A stretch of DNA of 23,044 nucleotides from Syntrophaceae bacterium UBA6252 (lineage in GTDB: Bacteria > Desulfobacterota > Syntrophia > Syntrophales > UBA6807), in the NCBI GenBank assembly GCA_002441265.1, contig DJVQ01000065.1, forward strand, positions 1 through 23,044, in the 5' to 3' direction. The position numbers were made by a program, and so were the translations under genes. Under the pieces are notes generated by a model that was not told where the DNA came from, did not search any database, and saw only the letters and a list, made by a program, of their open reading frames with translations. Shown piece by piece: positions 7,738 through 13,978 of the stretch; position 1 is the stretch's first letter, and every line of letters begins with the position of its first letter.

Positions 7738-7861
7738 AACGGCAAAGTAAAAAGCTCCAGAGGCAAGGCGCCCGAATCCCGACGAATGAGACGTACGTCC
7801 GGTACGTCGCAGTGAGGAGGGACGAAGGGCAACGCAGCATATGGACTTTTTACGAAGCCGC
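7738..7861 (+). repeat. Dispersed palindromic repeat, copy 4 (tandem with copy 3)
   Basis: The best-preserved copy. The left terminal repeat AACGGCAAAGTAAAAAG and the right end CTTTTTACGAAGCCG are imperfect inverted repeats. The central stem is perfect: GACGTAC (7790-7796), loop GTCCG, GTACGTC (7802-7808). It ends about 10 bp beyond the dnaG stop codon. The 7468-7871 gap of about 400 bp between rpoD and dnaG contains only copies 3 and 4 and the putative rpoD promoter; I see no gene in it. Confidence 0.92.
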
Positions 7862-7871
7862 AACGGTTTCA

Positions 7872-9635
7872 TCAGGAACGCTCCTCATGGAGCATCCGGT
7901 TTTTTTCTTCGAGAAGCCGCAGGCAACGATCGGCATCCCCTCTTTTCTGGGCATCGAGAAGATCCTTCTGGATCTCCTGATGGCGGAAGCGATACCATCG
8001 TTTCCGGAGCTTCCGGGTCATATCCTCCAGAAGCCGGTCGGCGACGTCCTCGCCGAAAGGGTTCTCTCCTATCATGATCTCATAGTATTTTTCACGGATT
8101 TTTCCGTTCTCCTCGTTTTCCAGAAACGTCTCCGGGTCCGTTCCCGTTTCGTCATAGGCCCGGACCCAGGCTTCCCCGAACGCCCGCACCCGGGCGTCCA
8201 GAAAATAGGGAAAAAGATTCCATGCCTCGCCGCCGCCGAGCCGGGACCGGTGCTCCATGAAAAAAAACAGGACGGACAATTCAACGGCGTCCAGGGGAGG
8301 ACCGTCCGCCGGTTCCGCCGGGGAAGGCTCTTTTTCCCCCGGCTTCCTGGCCCGCCATTTCCGGACCTCCTGTTCCAGCACGGCCTCCTTCACGCCGATG
8401 GATTCGGAAATCCTCCGGAGGAACAGGTCCCTCTGGATCGCATCGTCCATGGTCCCGATGACGGGAAGGGCCTGCCTGGCCTGCTCGAGTTTTTCCTCCA
8501 CCGTGGAGCAGGGCCCCATGAGGGTCCCGATGTAGTAATCCGTCAGTGTCGGCGCCCCTGCGATGAGCCCGTTCAGGCTCTCCGCGCCGGATTTCCGGAT
8601 GAAGGCGTCGGGGTCCAGCCCTTCGGGGAGGAGGACCACCCACCCGTGAATCCCTTCCTCGAGGAACAGTTTCAGGCTCCTTTCGGCGGCGTGCCTTCCC
8701 GCCTGGTCCGGGTCGAAAAGGAGGACGACGTTTTTCGTGAACCGGCGGAGGATCTGGACCTGCTGCCGGGTCAGGGCCGTTCCGAGGGAGGCCACCACGT
8801 TGCGGACCCCTCCCTGCCAGAGGGAAAGGAAATCCATGTATCCCTCGACGAGGACGGCCCGGTCGGACGCGCGGATTTCCTCCTTCGTGTCGAAAAGGCC
8901 GTACAGCACCCTGCCCTTCGTGTAGACCGCCGTTTCCGGAGAATTGAGGTATTTCGGCTCTCCCGGTCCGAGAATCCGGCCGCCGAAGGCGACCACGGTC
9001 CCGTTGAGATCCCTCACGGGAAACATGACCCGGTCCCGGAAGCGGTCATAGAAACGGTCCCGGTCCTTCCTGACGAGGAGACCCGCCTCCTCGCCGTCCC
9101 CGGGGGCGACATTCTTTCGATCCAGATGGCTCTTCAGAAAATGCCATCCGTCCGGGGCATAGCCGATGGAAAACCGCCTCACCGCCTCCGGGGACATTCC
9201 CCGGTCCTCCAGATACGCCCTGGCCTTCCCGCTTTCGGGCCGGGCAAGGGTGCCCTGAAAAAAATCGGCCGCCAGCCGGTTCACCTTGAGAAGTTTTTCC
9301 CGCCTCCCCGGCTCCGCCCGCTCACCACGGAATTCCCGGACCGGAATCTCGACACCGACCTTCGCGGCAAGGGAGCGTACGGCTTCCGGGAAAGACAGGT
9401 TGTTTATTTTCATCAGGAACTTGAAGACGTTTCCGCCTTCGCCGCAGCCGAAGCAGTGGAAGATCTGTCTTTCCACGTTGACTGTGAAGGAAGGTTTCTT
9501 CTCCCCGTGGAAGGGACACAATCCCGTATAATATTTCCCCCGCTTCTGAAGGGTTACGAATTCCGAAACGACCTCACGGATCTCCGCCCGGGAACGGATC
9601 TCCTCGATGATTTCATCTGGTATGTATCCGCTCAT
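7872..9635 (-). CDS. dnaG: DNA primase
   Basis: A 587-residue primase that makes RNA primers at the replication fork with the DnaB helicase. Seen: the N-terminal CHC2 zinc-binding motif with C40, H43, C61 and C64 (CPFHGEKKPSF and FHCFGCGEGGNVFKF). The toprim catalytic core follows, with VEGYMDFLSLW (E264, D268) and LLFDPDQAGRHA (D308, D310), the acidic residues that bind metal at the active site. The C-terminal part (about 430-587) is the more variable helicase-interaction region. The start is the ATG at 9633-9635, giving the usual N-terminus (IPDEIIEEIRSRAEI), although the ribosome site (AAGGG, GGGGA) is weak. It lies 115 bp after yqeY and before rpoD, the normal macromolecular-synthesis order. 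Confidence 0.97.
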   Translation of the reverse strand: MSGYIPDEIIEEIRSRAEIREVVSEFVTLQKRGKYYTGLCPFHGEKKPSFTVNVERQIFHCFGCGEGGNVFKFLMKINNLSFPEAVRSLAAKVGVEIPVREFRGERAEPGRREKLLKVNRLAADFFQGTLARPESGKARAYLEDRGMSPEAVRRFSIGYAPDGWHFLKSHLDRKNVAPGDGEEAGLLVRKDRDRFYDRFRDRVMFPVRDLNGTVVAFGGRILGPGEPKYLNSPETAVYTKGRVLYGLFDTKEEIRASDRAVLVEGYMDFLSLWQGGVRNVVASLGTALTRQQVQILRRFTKNVVLLFDPDQAGRHAAERSLKLFLEEGIHGWVVLLPEGLDPDAFIRKSGAESLNGLIAGAPTLTDYYIGTLMGPCSTVEEKLEQARQALPVIGTMDDAIQRDLFLRRISESIGVKEAVLEQEVRKWRARKPGEKEPSPAEPADGPPLDAVELSVLFFFMEHRSRLGGGEAWNLFPYFLDARVRAFGEAWVRAYDETGTDPETFLENEENGKIREKYYEIMIGENPFGEDVADRLLEDMTRKLRKRWYRFRHQEIQKDLLDAQKRGDADRCLRLLEEKNRMLHEERS

Positions 9636-9750
9636 TCCCCATGACCCTTGAGAAGGGAAAACCGGGGCGACCCGGAAAAACCGATCGTTCCCCGGGAGAC
9701 CTCGGTCCGCGGCGAACCGGCGATGCCGGGAATCTGGAAAAAATGGGACT

Positions 9751-10200
9751 CTATTTTCCTGCCAGCCTCTTCCTGACTTTCTCGCTGACCACCTTTCCGT
9801 CCGCCCGTCCCGTGATCGACGGCATCAACTGCTTCATCACCTTCCCCATGTCCTTCGCGCCGGCCGCGCCGGTCTCGGCGATGGCCTTTTCGATGCATTC
9901 GTCGATTTCCGCGTCGGAAAGCTCGCCGGGCATGAATTCCTGAATGACCCGCAGTTCCGCTTCCTCTTTCACCGCGAGGTCCTCCCGGCGGCCGGCCCGG
10001 AACTGCTCGATGGAATCCTTCCGCTGCTTGATCATGGTGGAGAACACCATGAGGGCCTCTTTTTCATCGAGCTTCCCCTTCACGTCGATCTCCCGGTTGT
10101 GGAGAGCGTTTTTCATCAGCCGAAGAGCGGAAAGTCTTTCCCTGTTCCTCTCTTTCGTCGCCCGAATCATTTCCTGATCCACTTTCGCCTGGATATCCAT
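9751..10200 (-). CDS. yqeY: YqeY/GatB-related domain protein
   Basis: A 149-residue protein of the YqeY family, all-helical and related to the C-terminal tRNA-interacting domain of the GatB amidotransferase subunit. It commonly lies next to dnaG and rpoD; its exact role is unproven. Family features seen are RLMKNALHNREIDVKG near the N-terminus, the central MVFSTMIKQRKDSIEQFRAGRREDL block, and the C-terminal GKVMKQLMPSITGRADGKVVSEKVRKRL. The length is normal. The ATG at 10198-10200 has AAGGAG six bases upstream. It is first of yqeY-dnaG-rpoD and is preceded by a good promoter at 10219-10246, which would give a very short 5' leader. Confidence 0.93.
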   Translation of the reverse strand: MDIQAKVDQEMIRATKERNRERLSALRLMKNALHNREIDVKGKLDEKEALMVFSTMIKQRKDSIEQFRAGRREDLAVKEEAELRVIQEFMPGELSDAEIDECIEKAIAETGAAGAKDMGKVMKQLMPSITGRADGKVVSEKVRKRLAGK

Positions 10201-10218
10201 GGGTGTCTCCTTGCTAAT

Positions 10219-10246
10219 AAGATAATCCCTTCCGGAGGGATGTCAA
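10219..10246 (-). promoter_or_regulatory. Promoter of yqeY-dnaG-rpoD with a dyad in its spacer
   Basis: On the minus strand a perfect TTGACA (10241-10246) is followed by a 16-bp spacer and TATCTT (10219-10224), placing initiation about 12 bases before the yqeY ATG. The spacer is almost exactly a perfect inverted repeat, ATCCCT (10225-10230), loop TCCGG, AGGGAT (10236-10241), which could be an operator. Promoter elements are seen directly; regulation is inference. Confidence 0.6.
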
Positions 10247-10250
10247 TTTC

Positions 10251-10269
10251 TACGGCTTCGTAAAAAAAA
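10251..10269 (-). repeat. End fragment of the dispersed repeat, inverted orientation
   Basis: ACGGCTTCGTAAAAA (10252-10266) is the reverse complement of the right end of the five full copies. The rest of the element is absent. Its A-run is, on the minus strand, the T-tract of the HIT-gene terminator, so a repeat end seems to have become, or derives from, a terminator tail. Confidence 0.6.
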
Positions 10270-10285
10270 CGTCATCCGACGTTTT
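10262..10285 (-). terminator. Intrinsic terminator after the HIT gene (end of his operon)
   Basis: On the minus strand an 8-bp perfect stem, AAAACGTC and GACGTTTT (10266-10273 with 10278-10285, four-base loop), runs into eight consecutive T residues (10269-10262). It lies about 30 bp beyond the HIT stop codon and just before the yqeY promoter, separating the two transcription units. Confidence 0.8.
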
Positions 10286-10317
10286 ACAGATTCGTCGATT
10301 CCGGACGGGGAAACGGT

Positions 10318-10662
10318 TCATCCGAGCTCGTCATTGAGTTTTCTCCCCCCAAGGACGTGCATGTGGAGATGAAAAACGACCTGTCCGCCGTCGGCGTTGC
10401 AGTTGATCACCATCCGGAACCCCTTCCCGTCCATCCCCTTGATCCGCGCCACCTCCTGGGCGGCGACCGTCAGGGCGGAAGCGATGGAAAGGTCCTCCCC
10501 GGCCAGGTCCATCACCGTGGGAACGTGCTTCTTGGGGACGACGACCACATGATGGGGAGCCATGGGGTGGATGTCGTCGAAGGCAAGGACCTGATCGTTC
10601 TCATAGACTTTCCGGCACGGGATCTCTCCACGGACGATTTTGCAGAAAATGCAGTCCTTCAT
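10318..10662 (-). CDS. HIT (histidine triad) family protein, HINT branch
   Basis: A 114-residue histidine-triad nucleotide-binding protein; the HINT branch hydrolyses purine nucleoside phosphoramidates, and the physiological substrate in bacteria is usually unknown. Seen: the N-terminal CIFCKIVRGEIP (C4, C7), HHVVVVPKKHV in the middle, and the triad HLHMHVLGGR with H98, H100 and H102. The length is normal. The ATG at 10660-10662 has AGGAGG about eight bases upstream. Between the hisA stop and this ribosome site lies a 6-bp perfect GC hairpin (10681-10697) with no T-tract. It lies 40 bp after hisA and is the last gene before the terminator, a frequent neighbour of his genes in related genomes. 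Confidence 0.93.
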   Translation of the reverse strand: MKDCIFCKIVRGEIPCRKVYENDQVLAFDDIHPMAPHHVVVVPKKHVPTVMDLAGEDLSIASALTVAAQEVARIKGMDGKGFRMVINCNADGGQVVFHLHMHVLGGRKLNDELG

Positions 10663-10702
10663 GTCGTTTTTCCTCCTGATCGGGGCATCCCGCCCCGCGC
10701 CG

Positions 10703-11428
10703 TCAGGCCCTTCCGGCCCGGATGGCTTCCTCCAGGGAAACGGCGCCGGTGTAAAGGGCTTTTCCGATGATCACACCGCAAATGCCCGACGACTCGACCT
10801 TCCGGAGCCGCCGGACGTCCTCCACGGTGGAGACGCCGCCCGAGGCGATAACGGGGACCCGGACCGCCTCCGCGAGAAGCCTGGTGGATTCCACGTTGAC
10901 TCCCGTCTCCATCCCGTCCCGTTTCGTGTCCGTGAAGACGATGGCGGCGATTCCGCTCCCGTTGTATCTTCCCGCGATGTCGAAGGCCTCCTGGCCCGAG
11001 TCCTCCATCCAGGCCTCCACCAGGAGACGGCCGTCCTTCGCGTCGATTCCCACCATGATGCGGCCGGGAAACCTGCGGCAGGCCTCGAGGACGAAATCCG
11101 GGTCTTTCCAGGCCGCGGTCCCGAGGATCGCCCAGCGGGCACCCGTGTCCAGACAGGCCTCCAGGATTTCCATGTTTCGGATTCCACCGCCCAGTTCAAC
11201 GGGAAGCCCCGTCTCCCGGACGATCCGTGCAATGACCTCCCCGTTGACGGGCCGGCCCGCCCGGGAGCCGTCCAGGTCCACCACGTGGAGCCTTTCCGCC
11301 CCCCCCTCCTTCCATCTCCGGGCGATATCCACCGGATCCCGGGAATATACCGTCGCCCGCTCGAAATCCCCCTGGAGCAGGCGGACGCAGTTCCCATCCT
11401 TCAGATCTATGGCCGGGATGACGATCAA
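10703..11428 (-). CDS. hisA: ProFAR isomerase HisA, TTG start
   Basis: A 241-residue TIM-barrel enzyme performing the Amadori isomerisation of ProFAR to PRFAR in histidine synthesis. Seen: AIDLKDGNCVRLLQGD with catalytic D8, VELGGGIR (77-84), VGIDAKDGR with catalytic D129, and the C-terminal phosphate-binding SGGVS and GVIIGKALY. I placed the start at TTG (minus strand, 11426-11428). It directly gives M-IVIPAIDL, the exact family N-terminus, and GGAG lies six bases upstream. No ATG or GTG is available there, and the open frame continuing to 12106 runs antisense-like through the upstream lipoprotein gene. It is separated from the lipoprotein gene by 59 bp. Confidence 0.95.
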   Translation of the reverse strand: MIVIPAIDLKDGNCVRLLQGDFERATVYSRDPVDIARRWKEGGAERLHVVDLDGSRAGRPVNGEVIARIVRETGLPVELGGGIRNMEILEACLDTGARWAILGTAAWKDPDFVLEACRRFPGRIMVGIDAKDGRLLVEAWMEDSGQEAFDIAGRYNGSGIAAIVFTDTKRDGMETGVNVESTRLLAEAVRVPVIASGGVSTVEDVRRLRKVESSGICGVIIGKALYTGAVSLEEAIRAGRA

Positions 11429-11487
11429 GAGATACTCCGTGATACCGCGAAAGGAATCGAAGGCATACGCTGCGGATCGGGCAACGG

Positions 11488-12195
11488 CTATTCCTCCGGG
11501 GGCGGAGGGAACGAATTCATCACCTGACGGACCCCCTCCGCTGCAAGCTGCTCCGCCGTCATCCATTTCCCCTTGGATCCGAAGAACGTTTTCGCATCCA
11601 GAAGGTTTTCCATGAGAGAGGTCTGGGTCTTGTCGAAAACGCCGCTCCACACGATCTTCTTCGACGGAACGTGATACAGATGGACGCTGAAGGCCACCGA
11701 CGCGGGCTGCTCGACGGAATAGGGCGAACCGACCCGCTCGCGGAAACGGTAGACGAACCCGAAGAAAACCCCGTCCACGCCGAGGGTTTCTCCCAGCTTC
11801 GCAAGGTTTCTCATGGCATCCCCGCCGGAGAATTCCTTGCAGATCCGGTTGAGGGCCGCCATCACATCTTCCTGCGGAAGAAGGACCCTTCCGGGAAGGG
11901 AGGCAAGTTTCTCCCGAAAGAGGATTTCGACGATCCCTTCCGGGCCCGCGGGAACCTCCACGGGAAACATCCTGCCGTAAAGGGGGCACCGGACACGGGG
12001 ATCCATCGGGTCTCCCCCCGAAACCTTCTGGAAGGGAACCATGGCGATGGTCCGGACGGGAGGAGGGGCGTCCCGCGGGGGGACTTCCTTTCCCGGGCCG
12101 GCGCACCCGCCGGCAAGAAGCAGCACAATGGCCGTGAAAATCAGCAGAAGGGAAGATACGGTCCGTCGCATCGGCGACCCTGTCTCATGCAATCC
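11488..12195 (-). CDS. Putative lipoprotein, GNA1162/CsgG-like
   Basis: About 235 residues, with an N-terminal signal peptide: basic MRR, a hydrophobic stretch LLLIFTAIVLLL, then the lipobox-like LAGGC with the lipid-modified cysteine near residue 32. The rest is a soluble periplasmic-type domain opening with IAMVPFQKVSGG, followed by LGVDGVFFGFVYRFRERVGS, PASVAFSVHLYHVPSKKIVWS and a C-terminal helix. This arrangement resembles the GNA1162/CsgG-like lipoprotein fold. That is a judgement from pattern only, and no function can be given. ATG 12193-12195 has GAGGAA four bases upstream and is preferred; the internal ATG at 12169-12171 would shorten the signal peptide but has a poor ribosome site. 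It sits between hisB and hisA, where hisH would usually be. Confidence 0.75.
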   Translation of the reverse strand, partial: GLHETGSPMRRTVSSLLLIFTAIVLLLAGGCAGPGKEVPPRDAPPPVRTIAMVPFQKVSGGDPMDPRVRCPLYGRMFPVEVPAGPEGIVEILFREKLASLPGRVLLPQEDVMAALNRICKEFSGGDAMRNLAKLGETLGVDGVFFGFVYRFRERVGSPYSVEQPASVAFSVHLYHVPSKKIVWSGVFDKTQTSLMENLLDAKTFFGSKGKWMTAEQLAAEGVRQVMNSFPPPPEE

Positions 12196-12287
12196 CATGG
12201 CGTTCCTCGATCGGAATTCCATATTCGGAAACATCCCCTCCCGGGGCAATGCCTTCCGGGGACCGGGAGCGGTCCGGAGGCTTTGTT

Positions 12288-12875
12288 TCAAAGCCTTCCC
12301 TTGGTGGACGGCACACCGGACATCCGGGGATCCGCCTCCACCGCGGCGCGAAGGGCCCTGGCCGCGGCCTTGAAGGCCGCCTCGATCATGTGATGAGAAT
12401 TATTACCATATAACACATGAATATGCAAAGTGATTCTCCCGTGGTCGGTGAAGGCCTTGAAAAAGTCCTGGAAGAGGCCGAGGTCGAAATCCCGGATCCG
12501 CTCTTTTTCCGGCAATCCCTGGAAAACCAGGAAAGGCCTTCCCGAGAGATCGACGACCGCCCTGGCAAGACTTTCATCCATGGGAACCAGGGAGGCCCCG
12601 TACCGGGAAATGCCCGTCTTGTCGCCAAGGGCCTTTTCAAGGGCCTGCCCCATGGTGATTCCCAGGTCCTCCACGAGATGATGGTAATCCACTTCCGTGT
12701 CGCCCCGGGCGGCCACGGTGAGATCGAAACGACCGTGGACGGTGAAAAGATGGAGCATGTGGTCCAGGAAAGGAAGGGTCGTCCCGATTTCCCCCTGCCC
12801 GTTTCCGTCCAGTTCCCAATCCACGGACACATCCGTTTCCCTGGTCTGCCGGTGAACCTTTCCCGTTCTCGCCAT
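12288..12875 (-). CDS. hisB: Imidazoleglycerol-phosphate dehydratase
   Basis: A 195-residue monofunctional HisB that dehydrates imidazoleglycerol phosphate to imidazoleacetol phosphate. Seen: FLDHMLHLFTVHGRFDL, the metal-binding DYHHLVEDLGI (H65, H66, E69) and its second repeat NNSHHMIEAAFKA (H161, H162, E165). One family variation is Y64 in place of the usual D/H before the histidine pair. No phosphatase domain is fused. The start is the ATG at 12873-12875, with GGAGG six bases upstream. The longer open frame to 13220 is an artefact: it runs through repeat copy 5 and the hisG 3' end. It is separated from hisG by 230 bp containing the repeat. Confidence 0.96.
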   Translation of the reverse strand: MARTGKVHRQTRETDVSVDWELDGNGQGEIGTTLPFLDHMLHLFTVHGRFDLTVAARGDTEVDYHHLVEDLGITMGQALEKALGDKTGISRYGASLVPMDESLARAVVDLSGRPFLVFQGLPEKERIRDFDLGLFQDFFKAFTDHGRITLHIHVLYGNNSHHMIEAAFKAAARALRAAVEADPRMSGVPSTKGRL

Positions 12876-12982
12876 GATCACCCTCCTTCCCGATCCTTCC
12901 TTCCGGCGGGCGGCCTTTCCGGACGTACCGGATTCCTCTTCAAATGACCGACGCGTAAAAAAGTTCAGACAGCGATTATTCG

Positions 12983-13108
12983 AACGGCAAAGGAAAAAGC
13001 TCCGCAGCCAAGGCGCCCGACTCCCGACGACCGAGGCGTACGGGAAGTACGCCGCAGGGAGGAGGGAGGAAGGGCAACGCCGCATAGGAACTTTTTCCGA
13101 AGCCGTCA
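12983..13108 (+). repeat. Dispersed palindromic repeat, copy 5 (inside the his operon)
   Basis: A complete, more diverged copy between hisG and hisB. The left end is AACGGCAAAGGAAAAAG and the right end is CTTTTTCCGAAGCCGTCA. The central stem is perfect with its own loop: GGCGTAC (13035-13041), GGGAA, GTACGCC (13047-13053). The final TCA (13106-13108) is the hisG stop codon on the other strand. The 107 bp from here to hisB (12876-12982) shows only the hisB ribosome site; I found no convincing promoter. Confidence 0.9.
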
Positions 13109-13978
13109 GATGACCTTGTTCAGGCAGTACTCTATAATCCCCTCCGCTCCCGCTTCCTGGAGCAGGGGAATGAGGTCGCGGACGACCCCCTTGTCGATCA
13201 CCGTCTCCACTGCGAACCAATCCTCGTTATAGAGGTTGGACACGGTGGGGGCCTTCAGGGAGGGGAGAAGAAGCATGACGGCGCCGAGATTCTTCTTTGC
13301 CACGTTCATCTTGATCCCCACCTTTCCAAGGGCGCTGAGCGATCCCGTGAGAAGCACCCGGATCTGCTCCATCTTTCGCTTCTTCCATGGATCGGCGCAG
13401 GCGCCGTGGTTGGCGATGAGCTGCGTGTTCGTTTTCATGAGTTCGTGAACGATCCGAAGCTTGTTCGCCCGCAGCGTGCTCCCTGTTTCCGTGACTTCCA
13501 CGATGGCGTCGACGAGGCCCTCCACGACTTTGGCCTCCGTCGCCCCCCAGGAAAATTCGACGTCCACGGGAATCTCCCTTTCCTGAAAATACCTTCTGGA
13601 GAAATTCACGAGTTCCGTGGAGATCTTCTTTCCCCGCAGTTCCTCGATCGACCGGATGGGAGAATCCTCCCGGACCACAACCACCCAGCGGGCCTGCCTT
13701 GTGGAGGCCTTGGAGTAGACGAGATCCTGGACGACGGCCACGTCGGAATCGTTCTCCAGAACCCAGTCCCTGCCCGTCAGGCCCAGGTCGAGGGTGCCGT
13801 TTTCCACATACCGGGACATTTCCTGGGCGCGGACGAAAGAACACGTGATTTCGTCGTCATCGATGTCGGGAAAATAGCTGCGGCTGTCATAGGTGATTCT
13901 CCAGCCCGCACGCTTGAACAGTTCGATGGTGCTCGTTTCGAGGCTTCCCTTGGGCAATCCGAGTTTCAGTCTGTTCAT
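13106..13978 (-). CDS. hisG: ATP phosphoribosyltransferase, long form
   Basis: A 290-residue HisG catalysing the first, committed step of histidine synthesis (ATP plus PRPP to PR-ATP). The length and C-terminal domain identify the long form, which carries its own regulatory domain and does not need HisZ. Seen: LGLPKGSLE at the N-terminus, DLGLTGRDWVLE, VDAIVEVTETGSTLRANKLRI (the family PRPP-binding signature), and after about residue 210 the regulatory ACT-like domain (LGAVMLLLPSLKAPTVSNL). The start ATG overlaps the hisI stop by four bases (ATGA), so hisI-hisG are translationally coupled. The protein ends EYCLNKVI, and its TGA is the first three bases of repeat copy 5 read on this strand. 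Feedback inhibition by histidine is expected for the family. Confidence 0.97.
   Translation of the reverse strand: MNRLKLGLPKGSLETSTIELFKRAGWRITYDSRSYFPDIDDDEITCSFVRAQEMSRYVENGTLDLGLTGRDWVLENDSDVAVVQDLVYSKASTRQARWVVVVREDSPIRSIEELRGKKISTELVNFSRRYFQEREIPVDVEFSWGATEAKVVEGLVDAIVEVTETGSTLRANKLRIVHELMKTNTQLIANHGACADPWKKRKMEQIRVLLTGSLSALGKVGIKMNVAKKNLGAVMLLLPSLKAPTVSNLYNEDWFAVETVIDKGVVRDLIPLLQEAGAEGIIEYCLNKVI

Noticed and set aside
7571..7861. Tandem repeats as a CRISPR array
   Set aside because: Only two units, each over 120 bp, palindromic, with copies scattered elsewhere in the window and no cas genes or regular short spacers.
9641..9943. Plus-strand frame of 100 codons opposite yqeY and the dnaG leader
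   Set aside because: Antisense to yqeY with no ribosome site or domain; treated as a shadow.
12876..13220. N-terminal extension of hisB, and other short frames through the repeats (for example 7464-7673, 4438-4722, 48-443)
   Set aside because: These are translated repeat sequence. They recur with similar peptides only because the DNA repeats, contain no domain, and a better ribosome site exists at the true hisB start.
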